From positions 1 through 34,363 of the forward strand of contig JAFPVP010000069.1 in NCBI GenBank assembly GCA_017412925.1: a DNA stretch of 34,363 nucleotides, given 5' to 3'. Source of the stretch: Selenomonadaceae bacterium. Its GTDB lineage: Bacteria; Bacillota; Negativicutes; Selenomonadales; Selenomonadaceae. Below the pieces are notes generated by a model. That model searched no databases. It was given only the letters and a program-made list of their open reading frames with translations, and was not told the DNA's origin. This document shows, piece after piece, positions 15,782-24,135 of the stretch. A program made the translations under genes and the position numbers. Position 1 is the first letter of the stretch, and each line of letters opens with the position of its first letter.

Positions 15782-15838
15782 ACAACGCCCCACAACGAAA
15801 AGTATGTTCAACAAAAAATCCGGAAAGGAGGAGGGAAA

Positions 15839-16318
15839 ATGTGCCTGAAATCTTTGTTTGAAAAGCACACGCTCAAATGTCTGGCGGGCGGCTTTATCTT
15901 GGGCGCGGCGACAATCGGAGTTGTTCAATTCGTACTGCACGCGAGCGGCAATCCAACTTTCTGCGGACAGTGCCACTCAATGAAACACGAAGCCGAAACG
16001 TTCGCAATGTCAGTCCACCGCAACCAAGACTGCGTGGAATGCCACCTGCCGCACGACAACACCGCGCATTATCTGTTTGAAAAAGGGCGCACGGGTATGG
16101 TCGATATGTACCACGAGGCAATGCGCGATTATCCGAATCGAATTAAGCTAGACGCCGACGCCCGCAAAATGGTCGCTGAAAACTGCGTTCGTTGCCACGG
16201 CGCGACAATGTCCTACGTGGAAACCGCGCCCGAAGGTACGCAGGACGATTGCTTAAAGTGCCACAGCAAAGTTGCGCACGGCACGAATCACTTGGAAGGG
16301 GGTATAAAAGTTGAGTAA
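15839..16318 (+). CDS. nrfH: Tetrahaem quinol dehydrogenase NrfH
   Basis: A 159-residue membrane-anchored cytochrome c of the NapC/NirT family. It takes electrons from menaquinol and passes them to NrfA. An N-terminal helix (about residues 14-33, CLAGGFILGAATIGVVQFVL) anchors it to the membrane, facing the periplasm. Four haem sites are present: CGQCH (42-46), CVECH (65-69), CVRCH (116-120) and CLKCH (138-142). Met48 two residues after the first CxxCH is the expected axial ligand of haem 1. The ATG at 15839 follows AAAGGAGGA. An earlier in-frame start at 15770 adds a charged stretch before the anchor and lacks a ribosome site. The stop overlaps the nrfA start by 8 bases. Confidence 0.96.
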   Translation: MCLKSLFEKHTLKCLAGGFILGAATIGVVQFVLHASGNPTFCGQCHSMKHEAETFAMSVHRNQDCVECHLPHDNTAHYLFEKGRTGMVDMYHEAMRDYPNRIKLDADARKMVAENCVRCHGATMSYVETAPEGTQDDCLKCHSKVAHGTNHLEGGIKVE

Positions 16319-17699
16319 GATGCAAAAATACATCGCGGGCATACTCGTCTTGTGCGTCGCATTCTTTGGCTTAATGTTCGCCAGAGTTATCGCCAAGCCC
16401 GCGACAAAATTTGAACTGGTTCCAATTCCGGAAGACCAGAAATTAACGCGCATGGGCTACGAAAAAGCCTATCCGTTGCAGTTCAATTCTTATAAAATGA
16501 ACATGGACAAATCTCCCAGCCCGACAGGTTTCGGCGGCGCGGACGCTTATTCCCACCTTACCGAACAGCCTGAACAAATTGAGCTGTTCAAAGGCTACAA
16601 ATTCTCCATTCAATACGACGACGACCGCGGTCACTGGTACGCCGGCGAAGATATTTTAAATTCTAAACGCCGTCCCGGTCAGCTCGGCTCCTGCATAGTC
16701 TGCAAAGGCTCCTACATGTACGACGTTTACTTCAAGGAAAGCGGCTGGGATTTTGCCTCCAAACCGTTCGATGAAGTTGTCGCTCCGATTAAAGATGATG
16801 AATGGTTCGGTTGCTCAAGCTGCCACGACCCCGACACCATGAAGCTCCGCATTTACAATCAAGGTTTCGTCGAATCAATGGCGGAACTCGGAATTGACGT
16901 AAACAACGCCACGCATAACGAAATGCGCGCTTATGTCTGCGGTCAGTGCCACAACGAATATTATTTCAAGAAAAAGGAAGACGGTCGCGTTCATATGCCG
17001 TTCGCAAATGGTCTCGGTCCCGAAGAGGAATGGAAATATTATCACGACGGTCACGACCCGAAATTTGACGCCGACTGGATTCACCCTGATAGCGGTGCCG
17101 CAATGTTGAAAGTTCAGCACCCCGACTTTGAAGTTTGGACGGATTCTATCCACGCGCTTAACGGCGTCACCTGCGTCGATTGCCATATGCCGTATATGCG
17201 CAAGGACGGTCAGAAATACACTTCGCACTGGATGACAAACCCGCTTAAACACTACGACACCGGTTGCGCAAAGTGCCACGACGAATCCTACGAAACTATG
17301 CTCCACCGCGTGCAGACGATTAACGACAACACGTTTAAACTTTTGCGCACGGCAGGACAAACGACGGCTCGCGCACACAAAGTCATCAAAGCCGCAAAAC
17401 TCGCAGGCGCAACCGATGAACAGCTCGCCGAATCCCGTCAACTCGTCCGTGAGGCGCAGTGGTATTGGGATTGGGTCTCCGCCGAAAGTGCTATGGGCTT
17501 CCACAATCCCGATAAGTGCATGAAGGCATTGGGCATTTCGATTGACGCCGCGCACAGGGCGATTGAATCTGCAACTGCCTCAGTCAAGGGCGGCGCACTC
17601 GCGATTGAACCCATGCCGACGGAACCTTTCACGGATACAAAATTCGACGACGCAATTAAACCAGGCGCACCAGCACCAGCTCCCGCTCCGGCGCAATGA
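16311..17699 (+). CDS. nrfA: Pentahaem cytochrome c nitrite reductase NrfA
   Basis: A 462-residue exported enzyme that reduces nitrite to ammonium with six electrons (formate- or quinol-linked dissimilatory ammonification). The active-site haem motif is the diagnostic CIVCK (128-132), where lysine replaces the usual histidine. Four ordinary sites follow: CSSCH (168-172), CGQCH (210-214), CVDCH (288-292) and CAKCH (319-323). An N-terminal signal or anchor helix spans about residues 7-28. The C-terminus ends in an Ala-Pro repeat (APAPAPAPAQ). The start is TTG at 16311, 7 bases after GGAAGGGGGT. The ATG at 16320 is too far from it. The nrfH overlap implies translational coupling, and NrfH and NrfA form a membrane complex. 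ccmEF upstream supply haem attachment. Confidence 0.97.
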   Translation: MSKMQKYIAGILVLCVAFFGLMFARVIAKPATKFELVPIPEDQKLTRMGYEKAYPLQFNSYKMNMDKSPSPTGFGGADAYSHLTEQPEQIELFKGYKFSIQYDDDRGHWYAGEDILNSKRRPGQLGSCIVCKGSYMYDVYFKESGWDFASKPFDEVVAPIKDDEWFGCSSCHDPDTMKLRIYNQGFVESMAELGIDVNNATHNEMRAYVCGQCHNEYYFKKKEDGRVHMPFANGLGPEEEWKYYHDGHDPKFDADWIHPDSGAAMLKVQHPDFEVWTDSIHALNGVTCVDCHMPYMRKDGQKYTSHWMTNPLKHYDTGCAKCHDESYETMLHRVQTINDNTFKLLRTAGQTTARAHKVIKAAKLAGATDEQLAESRQLVREAQWYWDWVSAESAMGFHNPDKCMKALGISIDAAHRAIESATASVKGGALAIEPMPTEPFTDTKFDDAIKPGAPAPAPAPAQ

Positions 17700-17710
17700 G
17701 TTAATCCTTT

Positions 17711-17754
17711 AAAAAAAATTATCGCCTCTCCTAATCGAGGGGCGATTTTTTTTT
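17711..17754. terminator. Bidirectional terminator between nrfA and the CHAT gene
   Basis: A 10-bp stem (17721-17730 with 17737-17746, one G-U pair) and a 6-base loop. Eight T residues follow on the plus strand, and eight A residues precede it, acting as the U-tract on the minus strand. It serves both convergent operons. Confidence 0.85.
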
Positions 17755-17773
17755 GCTTAATAAATCGACGGTC

Positions 17774-20700
17774 TTAAATGCCGTACAATATGAACGCCGC
17801 CCAAACCGACGAATCTCTATGCTTCGGATTGGTGCTCTGCAAAAATTCTCGTTTGGTTTCATTCAGCGCGGCGACTTCCGACTTGCCTTTGCTTAGCTTT
17901 TCAAAAACCGCCGAAGTAAATTCCGCCGTCGCCTCGTCGTCGACCTTCCAAAGGCTCATCACCGTATCTTTATTGCCCGCGACGGTCAGCGCATAGGGTA
18001 TGCCGACAATGCCCTCGCCCGCCTGATAGCCGCCCAAACCCGATTCGCACGCCGAAAGATAAACCAGATTACTGCGCAAATCGTAGCCCATCCACTCGCC
18101 GACCGTGATATAGCCGTCCGTGTCCGCGTCATTGAATTCTTGACTTAGAACGATTGAACTGACTTCGGGCATTTCGGGGACAAAAAGTCCGTGCGTCGCA
18201 AAAAGCAGATACTTATACTTTGAAAGTTCGCCGCTTAGGTTCATGCGCCGCAGATTTTTTTCCGTGACTTGTTCGCGCCTGAAAATATCTTTGCTCTCAA
18301 AAAAGGGCGAAACTTTGTCGAGTTCGCGAGCGGTGCCGGGCAAGTTGCTCCATTTCAAGGCGGTTATGTCAATTTTGTCATTGGATTTGCTCCGCAACGT
18401 GTTGAAGAAATCTAACTGACTGCCGCGCGAAGTTGCCGCGTCGCTGTTCCCGTAAACAGCGTCGCCCATTGCGAAAAGTTCTTTGCTCTGTCTGGTGGAG
18501 TTTTCGTGCTCGCGCTTCTTCATCAAATTCAGCACGGCAAGCGACGGCACGTAGCTGACATCAACGGATTCAATCAGCATTTTGCCACGATAGTTAAGCG
18601 TCTCGAAGGGCAGGAGGTTCAATTCAGCGTCGGGCGAAATAATCCAATGTGCAGAGCCGCCCGCATACGTTTCAATCGTCGGGATAAGTTTTTGGCTAAG
18701 CTCGGCGGACAATTCTTTTTTAAGTTCAGACCACTTGGCGGAGTCGTTTATCGCAACGGCTCCCGCTACGGGCGCAGTCCTTCCGGCGGCGATTATATAT
18801 TTGCTGTCGCCGGTGCGCCAAAGATATTTTCCGTCGCCGTGCAAGGCGTTAATGTCGGCGTAGGAGTTAAGCTCGTGATAGAGGCGGCACCTGTCAAAAA
18901 AATTTTTATCAACGGAAATGTTCGCCGCGCCAACGTCGCTGTCATTGCGCAGGAAAACCGTCAGCAATTCTTCGTCGGAGATTTTCATAAACTCAACAAA
19001 GCACGCGCCGTCGGGAATTGCTTGACGATTTTTATTTACGTCGAAATCTTTTATCCACGAATCAGTTTCTTCTGCCGAATCAGCTTGACTGCCGCCGGAA
19101 TATTTTTTGCGAAGTTCGCCCTTGAATTTATGGTAGTCAAGACGAAGAATACCGTAAATCCTTTCAAGACCTGAAAGGAGCTCTTCGTCGCCCTTGGCAA
19201 CGGCGTAGTCGGACGCAACTTCGCAGGATTGGAGTAAATTTTGATACTCGGCAAGGGAATTTTTTTCATCGGAAGTAAGGAGATAATCTTTCGTGACAAG
19301 CGCGTCGTTGTAGCGGTCAATGAGATTTCGACCTTTGCAAAACTCCGCGCAGTAAAAAGCAAAATTTCTGTCGGCGATTTCTCTTGACGCGAAAACTGCG
19401 GCGGCGTCCCTGTAAACGGGAATTTTATCGGCGAACCATCTGGATTTGTTTTCAATCGTAGAAAAGATTTCTTCTTTTAAGAAAAGCCGCCCCTGTTCGT
19501 AAGCTTTTATCATCTTCCTGTAATTTTCTGCCGCGTCTACATTTTTGCCCGAAAGTTTTTGCGCCGTCGTTTTAATGCGGAACAACTCCACGATATTTTT
19601 ATCAGGAGAAATTTCATCGTTTATAAACACCGGATTTTTTTGATTAGCTAAAGTTTCGTCGCATAATTTTATGGCGGCGTCGTATCTTTTTGTCGCAACG
19701 TAACTTTCAGCCAAGTTCGCTCTCAGCAGAAGGGTATTTTCGTCTTCGTCTTCCAAAATTTTTTTATACTCCGCCAAAGTTTGTTCGCGGATTTTTATCG
19801 CTTCGGAAAAATTTCCTGTCGCCGCGTGGTCGCTCGCGATTGAATCAAGCGATTGCAACCGCTCCAAAGAATTTCTCCCGCAAACTTTTTCCGCAATTTG
19901 CAGGGCTTGCGTATCGATAGCAAGAGCGTCGGAAAAATTTCCTTCAGCGCGGCGTATCTTCGACAAATTATTTAAAGCCGCCCATTCATAAAAATTATTT
20001 TCGCCGAAGTGCGCACGACTTAAGTTATAAATTTGCTTGGTAATTCTTTCCGCGTCTTTAAATCTGTTCGCGGCAATGTAAGTTTTGACAATTTCATTTT
20101 TGGTTGCCAGAATTCTTGGTTGATAATCTCTTAAGGTAAACTTGAAAGAATTCAACATTGTCAGCTCTAAATCTGTAAAATTATCAGGGTTGGTAATTGC
20201 TCGAACCAAAAGTATTTGTTGCTGGATATGTTCGCAATATATTCTCATTGTATATCGGTTGGGCAACTTCGCTCTTATCGGCAAATCTTTAGAGATAATG
20301 TCGCTGAATTTTCTATATGCACCCGTCACAAAAGCGGTATTTCCTCTGATAAGCAAAAGTTCATGATAAATCGCCGGATTCGCTTCAAGGAGGTCGCGGT
20401 TGCCAGCTTCAATGTCCTCAAGCATTTTGTCGGCGGTTTTATATTTGCCCGTCTTGTAATAAACGTTCGCCAAATCAACTGCGCTTTCGACGGTGTGCGC
20501 GTCATGGTCACCGAAATTTTTTTTGCAGACGGTCAACTTCTCGTCGATGATTTTCTTCGCGTCGGAGTATTTTCCAAGCATAATATAATCGTCGCTCAAA
20601 ATTTTCATCAGGGTTAATGTCTCATTGCCCTGTTCGCCAAAAATTTTTTTGAACTTCGGCAAACTTTTTGTGCAAATTTCTATGGATTGGGGAATATCGC

Positions 20701-21706
20701 CAACGATGTTATGCACGTCAGCCAAGCCAAGCTCCGATTTCAAAACAATGGGATGGTCGGGTTTTAAATGCCGGAGCGCAGTTTCATTGAGCGTCTTATA
20801 AAATTGAAGACTTATATAGTAACTATTTTCAACAAGTTTAGCTGCGCCAAGTAGCCCGTCGTTTAGCAAAAATTCCGCGCGGTCGTTCTCGCCTTTATCA
20901 AAATCAAAGTCAATCTGCTCCGATAAAAACTTCGCAACGATAGCAAGATTTGGATTCTTACTTTCCGCCAAAACAATTTGTTCTTTGAGGCCCAAAATAT
21001 TTTCGCGTTCTTTGTGGCAATTAAGTTTGCGGTAATCCTCGATGAGCGTAGACATCAGCGAAAATGTTTCAATGTCCAATTTTCCGAAAGCATTTTGCAT
21101 TGACGGGAAAATTTTTTCGGCGATTGCCAATGACTTTTGATTTTCGTTGAGCCCGCAAAGAGCCGCCGCCACCCGCGCCTGATTTATCAGCGATAAAGTT
21201 TCATCGGGCGTCGACTGCAAAAGATTTTGAACCGCTTGCGTTACCTGCAGAGCCTCGCCGTATTTGCCCGTTCGATTGCACAAATCGGATTTCAAATTCA
21301 ACACACGGATTTTCGTCAAATTATCGTGGGCGTTGTCCGAAAGAAGATTTATTTCCCGTTCGGCTTCGGCGTATTCTCCCGCCGACAAATAAAGTTTAGC
21401 GATTAATTCTGCTAGCCCCTCATCAAAATAATCTGCGCCAAAAATTATTTTCTGCGTCGCTTCCACCAATTTGCAATAAGTTGCCGCCTCGATATAGCCA
21501 CCGGTGTTTGCAAAAGAATAAATTTCATCGCGCATTTCAATTACGCCATTATATTTTTTATTCATCGCCGAGAATAGCCTGTTGTGGGAGTTATAGGCGT
21601 CGATATTTTTAATGTCCCAAGAAAAATAAGAATCCGCTTCAGCGGCGTGGGCGGCGGCAAAATTAAATACAAGCGCGACCATAAGGCTGACAAAAAATTT
21701 TTTCAT
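17774..21706 (-). CDS. Secreted TPR-CHAT protein (caspase-like protease)
   Basis: A 1310-residue protein with an N-terminal signal peptide (MKKFFVSLMVALVFNFAAAHA), so it acts outside the cytoplasm, presumably in the periplasm. Residues about 50-800 are repeated helical hairpins of the tetratricopeptide type (for example YAEAEREINLLS, YSDAKKIIDEKL, YKTADKMLEDIE, FSEAIKIREQTLAEYKK). They usually bind partner proteins. Residues about 960-1310 are a CHAT domain of the caspase/separase clan. The catalytic His1172 lies in FATHGLF and Cys1220 in YLSACESGLGG, both intact. Between them DADTDGYITVGE (1193-1204) matches an EF-hand loop. Caspase-clan enzymes usually cut after Arg, Lys or Asp; the target here is unknown. 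It is the last gene of an operon with a FecR-like and a CHASE2 protein. The ATG follows GGGGGAGA. Confidence 0.92.
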   Translation of the reverse strand: MKKFFVSLMVALVFNFAAAHAAEADSYFSWDIKNIDAYNSHNRLFSAMNKKYNGVIEMRDEIYSFANTGGYIEAATYCKLVEATQKIIFGADYFDEGLAELIAKLYLSAGEYAEAEREINLLSDNAHDNLTKIRVLNLKSDLCNRTGKYGEALQVTQAVQNLLQSTPDETLSLINQARVAAALCGLNENQKSLAIAEKIFPSMQNAFGKLDIETFSLMSTLIEDYRKLNCHKERENILGLKEQIVLAESKNPNLAIVAKFLSEQIDFDFDKGENDRAEFLLNDGLLGAAKLVENSYYISLQFYKTLNETALRHLKPDHPIVLKSELGLADVHNIVGDIPQSIEICTKSLPKFKKIFGEQGNETLTLMKILSDDYIMLGKYSDAKKIIDEKLTVCKKNFGDHDAHTVESAVDLANVYYKTGKYKTADKMLEDIEAGNRDLLEANPAIYHELLLIRGNTAFVTGAYRKFSDIISKDLPIRAKLPNRYTMRIYCEHIQQQILLVRAITNPDNFTDLELTMLNSFKFTLRDYQPRILATKNEIVKTYIAANRFKDAERITKQIYNLSRAHFGENNFYEWAALNNLSKIRRAEGNFSDALAIDTQALQIAEKVCGRNSLERLQSLDSIASDHAATGNFSEAIKIREQTLAEYKKILEDEDENTLLLRANLAESYVATKRYDAAIKLCDETLANQKNPVFINDEISPDKNIVELFRIKTTAQKLSGKNVDAAENYRKMIKAYEQGRLFLKEEIFSTIENKSRWFADKIPVYRDAAAVFASREIADRNFAFYCAEFCKGRNLIDRYNDALVTKDYLLTSDEKNSLAEYQNLLQSCEVASDYAVAKGDEELLSGLERIYGILRLDYHKFKGELRKKYSGGSQADSAEETDSWIKDFDVNKNRQAIPDGACFVEFMKISDEELLTVFLRNDSDVGAANISVDKNFFDRCRLYHELNSYADINALHGDGKYLWRTGDSKYIIAAGRTAPVAGAVAINDSAKWSELKKELSAELSQKLIPTIETYAGGSAHWIISPDAELNLLPFETLNYRGKMLIESVDVSYVPSLAVLNLMKKREHENSTRQSKELFAMGDAVYGNSDAATSRGSQLDFFNTLRSKSNDKIDITALKWSNLPGTARELDKVSPFFESKDIFRREQVTEKNLRRMNLSGELSKYKYLLFATHGLFVPEMPEVSSIVLSQEFNDADTDGYITVGEWMGYDLRSNLVYLSACESGLGGYQAGEGIVGIPYALTVAGNKDTVMSLWKVDDEATAEFTSAVFEKLSKGKSEVAALNETKREFLQSTNPKHRDSSVWAAFILYGI

Positions 21707-21723
21707 GGCGATTTCTCCCCCGC

Positions 21724-22617
21724 TTACATTTCCTCATCAAGGTGACGGGCGCATTTTTTCAGCAGGACGCTTTTATCTTCCGAAAGTTTTCCGTCCGTCG
21801 GAGAAATTTCGCTGAGCCACTGCGCACTTAGCCAATACAAATCAACCGTGTCCGGATAAAGGTCGCTGATAAGCTGAACATACGCCGCCTTTTTCAACGT
21901 GCGCTCCTCCGCCGAAATATTTTCCGCGTCAAGTTCGGCTAGTCTGTCGAGAATATCTTTTTCTGTCTGCGCGTCTAAAATCGTGAACTTAAAGTCGCCG
22001 GTATCGTCGAGGCTCCACGAATATTTTTGCCCCGCCTTAAGTTTTACAGCGTTCGGCACGAGTTCAATAGAATTCGCCGCGCCAATTTTTTTGTCGAAAA
22101 CTTTTTTGCCCTTGCCGTCCTTGATGACGAAATTTTTTGCGGCTCCGTCCCAAGCAAAGCGCACGGTTTGATTCGTCAGCAACGTGACATCAAAGCCAGG
22201 TCGCGGATTCAAATTCGGTTCATCGTCCGAGCCACGACTCGCGCCGGAAACGACACTTTCCACGTTGTTCCAAAAAGAATTTACGTAATCAATGGCACTT
22301 TGCGCCACGCCGCCAATACCTGTGGGCGGATTGTAGGAAATGACGTAAGCTCCGTTTTGCGCGTGGAAGTCCGCGTAGGGCGCGCATTTAATTTTCACGT
22401 AGCCGACGTTGCCAGTAATCGCGTCGCCGGGATAAAGCAGAGCGTCCGAGCCGCCGGGTATTCCGTTCGCCCGCTGAATTGCAATGCCGCCCGCTACTTC
22501 CTCGTAATTGGTGATGACTGCCACGGGTTTTGGATAGGCAAAGCCCGTTTGAAAATTGCCCAAAACAAACGCCACGCAAAAAGCGACCATGACAGCGAAT
22601 TTTTTGATAGTGCTCAA
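21724..22617 (-). CDS. Secreted FecR-like protein
   Basis: A 297-residue protein with a signal peptide (about residues 1-27, ending GFAYPKPV). The first 100 residues (VAVITNYEEVAGGIAIQRAN, then LLYPGDAI, VGYVKIKC) follow the FecR-like beta pattern in which a GD.I motif marks a small beta domain. A linker follows (about 110-150). Residues 150-215 form another beta-rich segment (VTLLTNQTVRFAWDG, SIELVPNAVKLKAGQKYSWSL), and the C-terminal 80 residues are helical. The function is unknown; FecR-like domains often bind extracytoplasmic ligands or partner proteins. The start is TTG. Its ribosome site AGGAGGAGA is also the Arg-Arg-Arg end of the upstream CHASE2 gene, 3 bases away. The CHAT gene follows after 17 bases. 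Family call is moderate. Confidence 0.7.
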   Translation of the reverse strand: MSTIKKFAVMVAFCVAFVLGNFQTGFAYPKPVAVITNYEEVAGGIAIQRANGIPGGSDALLYPGDAITGNVGYVKIKCAPYADFHAQNGAYVISYNPPTGIGGVAQSAIDYVNSFWNNVESVVSGASRGSDDEPNLNPRPGFDVTLLTNQTVRFAWDGAAKNFVIKDGKGKKVFDKKIGAANSIELVPNAVKLKAGQKYSWSLDDTGDFKFTILDAQTEKDILDRLAELDAENISAEERTLKKAAYVQLISDLYPDTVDLYWLSAQWLSEISPTDGKLSEDKSVLLKKCARHLDEEM

Positions 22618-22620
22618 CTT

Positions 22621-24015
22621 TTATCTCCTCCTAAAGAAATGCCTAAACGAAATGCCGCCGACAATAAAAGCCTGAATATTATTTATAAAATTATAAACTC
22701 CAACAGCCGTAAACGCAAAGCTCAAGTAAATAAATTCGTTCGTGGCGCAAAAATAAATGTAAGTAAAAAGCCAACAAAGCGGCGTCAGCGCAAATATCAC
22801 ACACTTTGCCCTGAACTCGCTCAAGATTAAAAATGCATACGAGGCAATCACAATCAAAATTATTTCAATCAGAATGTGTTTGTAAGGCGAAGTCAAATGC
22901 GGGCGCGTCTCGCCCAAAATGGAGGCGATGCTGTTGCCGTGAACGTACATGCCCGGCAAATTTCCGACGGGCGTTGAAAAAAAATCGGCGCAATCTTCGT
23001 CAGCACGACCGATAATCACGATTTTATTGCGGCAATTGATTTTTTTGTTGTCCAAGCCGTCCCGCCGCCAATGCCCGATATTAATCGGAGAAATCGTCCC
23101 GAAAGGCATTTGCGCAAGGACGTCGGGCGGAATGGCGACGTATTGAATTCTGTTATACTGCAAAGAGATTGTGTCCCGCAATAAATCGCCGTCCCGCGTC
23201 CGTTCCCTGTAAAATTTGAACGGCTTCTTTATTGTCGTCACGAAAAAATTTTTGTCTGTGTTAAGAATTTCGGCTTGAAGATTTTCCAGCTCTGCGAAAT
23301 TTCCGCTGTAAAGCACGGCAGTCAACAAAGGTATCGACCATAAAATTTTTTGCTCGCCCGTTTGAGCGTCTTTAACTTCAAGATAGGGCAACCAGAAACG
23401 AGCGTAATTATCGCCCACCTGATTTACCGTGAACGTCGGCGTGACAGCGAAAATTTTTTCATTATCGATTAGTGCCGCGAAACTGTTATGCTTAATTGTT
23501 CTATCAGCGTAAGTCGCCAGCGGCAAAAGAATTTTCGTCTGCGCGGCGGAATCGTTTTTTATCTGTTCAAGCAGGTCAAACAAATCTTTATCGCGCTCCG
23601 AACCAGTCTTTGCAAATTCTTCGCCGTCAAATTTTTTGGCAGGAGAGTAATCGTCTTCGGAAAAATCCATGTCAAGCACGACGACTTTTGCGCCGCCTTG
23701 ATAAGCGACGTTCAGAAGTTGCGCCACTTTATCGCGCGGCGTCAAATCCGGCTTAGCCAGTGTCTGAAAAGATTTGTCATCGAAATCCAAAAAAATTATG
23801 TCTTGAGCCGCCTTCCACGTGTCCGTTTCGGAATCCATGCGAAGTTTTATATAGCGGTCAAACCAGCCATTGATGAAGCTCTGCCGCATGGTCGTATCCT
23901 TCATGGCAACAAAAAAAAGCATGAGCACCACGCCCAGCAAAATGTTGAAGATAAATTGATTTCTTCTCTCCGTAGGGTATCTGTTGATGTTAAAAAAATT
24001 TACAATCTTGCTCAT
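22621..24015 (-). CDS. CHASE2-domain membrane protein without output domain
   Basis: A 464-residue membrane protein. One helix near residues 24-42 leads to an extracytoplasmic CHASE2 sensor domain (about 45-370). Its typical blocks are IIFLDFDDKSFQ, GGAKVVVLDMDFSEDD, KIVIIGRADEDCADFF and MYVHGNSIASIL. Three helices follow (ILIEIILIVIASYAFLIL, CVIFALTPLCWLFTYIYF, YLSFAFTAVGVYNFI). In most CHASE2 proteins these lead into a histidine kinase, cyclase or GGDEF domain. Here the chain stops about 20 residues later at HFFRRR, so no enzymatic output is encoded. It probably signals by protein contact, perhaps with the two secreted proteins of the same operon. The ATG is preceded by GGGAAAG, and a near-consensus promoter lies about 30 bases upstream. 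Confidence 0.88.
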   Translation of the reverse strand: MSKIVNFFNINRYPTERRNQFIFNILLGVVLMLFFVAMKDTTMRQSFINGWFDRYIKLRMDSETDTWKAAQDIIFLDFDDKSFQTLAKPDLTPRDKVAQLLNVAYQGGAKVVVLDMDFSEDDYSPAKKFDGEEFAKTGSERDKDLFDLLEQIKNDSAAQTKILLPLATYADRTIKHNSFAALIDNEKIFAVTPTFTVNQVGDNYARFWLPYLEVKDAQTGEQKILWSIPLLTAVLYSGNFAELENLQAEILNTDKNFFVTTIKKPFKFYRERTRDGDLLRDTISLQYNRIQYVAIPPDVLAQMPFGTISPINIGHWRRDGLDNKKINCRNKIVIIGRADEDCADFFSTPVGNLPGMYVHGNSIASILGETRPHLTSPYKHILIEIILIVIASYAFLILSEFRAKCVIFALTPLCWLFTYIYFCATNEFIYLSFAFTAVGVYNFINNIQAFIVGGISFRHFFRRR

Positions 24016-24045
24016 CGTAATATCTTTCCCGAAATTTTTTTGTCA

Positions 24046-24074
24046 AGTATAGCTTTAGATTCAGGTGCTGTCAA
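24046..24074 (-). promoter_or_regulatory. Near-consensus promoter of the CHASE2/FecR/CHAT operon
   Basis: On the minus strand, TTGACA (24069-24074), a 17-base spacer and TATACT (24046-24051) form an almost perfect housekeeping promoter. The leader before the ATG at 24015 is about 25 bases. A second TTGACA overlaps (24041-24046) with TATTAC 18 bases on. The strength suggests constitutive expression unless a repressor acts. Confidence 0.85.
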
Positions 24075-24091
24075 AAATTTTCTCCCTGCAC

Positions 24092-24123
24092 AAAAAAAAG
24101 ACCCGTTCAGCGAGGAACGAGCC
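24092..24123 (-). terminator. Terminator after leuB
   Basis: A hairpin with arms CGTTC and GAACG (plus one outer pair past a mismatch) in 24102-24120 is followed on the minus strand by GGGTCTTTTTTTT. It lies 13 bases past the leuB stop and just upstream of the next operon's promoter. Confidence 0.6.
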
Positions 24124-24135
24124 GTAAAGTTCAAT

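Noticed and set aside
17774..21706. TPR-CHAT as a Craspase-type CRISPR protease
   Set aside because: The protein has a signal peptide and there is no gRAMP effector, cas gene or repeat array in the window, so it belongs to the exported CHAT group.
17774..24015. CHAT protease with a gasdermin target
   Set aside because: No small gasdermin-like gene lies beside it; the neighbours are a FecR-like secreted protein and a CHASE2 protein.
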